A stretch of 36,483 nucleotides of DNA from Azospirillaceae bacterium (GTDB taxonomy: Bacteria > Pseudomonadota > Alphaproteobacteria > Azospirillales > Azospirillaceae). Positions 36,465 through 36,483 of the stretch are shown here, piece by piece. The stretch lies in the NCBI GenBank assembly GCA_028281465.1, contig JANQJV010000417.1, positions 1-36,483 on the forward strand, written 5' to 3'. Every line of letters starts with the position of its first letter. The stretch's first letter is position 1. The translations under genes were made by a program, and so were the position numbers. A model generated the notes under the pieces. That model searched no databases. It saw only the letters and a list, made by a program, of their open reading frames with translations, and was not told the DNA's origin.

Positions 36465-36483
36465 TGGGCCGCCGGCGTCCAGC

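Overview
The window is GC-rich (third codon positions mostly G or C) and reads as chromosomal DNA of an alphaproteobacterium, most likely Rhodospirillales. The markers are an Irr-type Fur regulator, an alphaproteobacterial AddA helicase-nuclease next to trxA, a DUF2244/nth/adenosine-kinase neighbourhood, a bactofilin, a 1155-residue pyruvate carboxylase, a hopanoid-type RND protein (HpnN) and an MlaA lipoprotein. No tRNA, rRNA, insertion sequence, phage gene or CRISPR array was seen. Order-level placement is inference.

Layout. 1-647: non-coding leader with two adjacent perfect palindromes. 648-8322: guaB, a possible small minus-strand gene, comM, then trxA and addA on the minus strand; addB, the usual partner upstream of addA, is not there. 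8323-8798: a short regulated-looking unit, with a promoter whose spacer is a perfect dyad followed by a 69-residue ORF. 8799-14143 (minus): pyc, an exported repeat protein and a DUF2244 membrane protein. 14257-17883: nth (plus), bactofilin (minus), a PfkB adenosine-kinase-like gene and a divergent HupE/UreJ-like membrane protein.

18042-29076 is the accessory heart of the window, an exopolysaccharide or capsule locus built as two convergent halves. The plus half encodes a TAXI solute-binding protein, a Wzy-like polymerase/ligase, a short Wzz-like chain-length protein, a small exported protein and a WaaE-like glycosyltransferase. The minus half encodes a 1040-residue multi-SLBB export protein, a second glycosyltransferase translationally coupled to it, and an XRE regulator. 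A DctP-type TRAP solute-binding protein lies just beyond. Neither TRAP-type binding protein has membrane subunits in the window, so two orphan binding proteins bracket the locus.

29514-36483: HpnN followed by MlaA (outer-membrane lipid transport), a small exported protein, then Irr, a rubredoxin-less rubrerythrin and a two-cluster Fe-S protein with CCG motifs, forming a likely iron/peroxide module. A dispersed palindromic element, with one copy near 28004 and one near 36416 (37 of 38 core bases identical, hairpin loop inverted), is the only interspersed repeat found.
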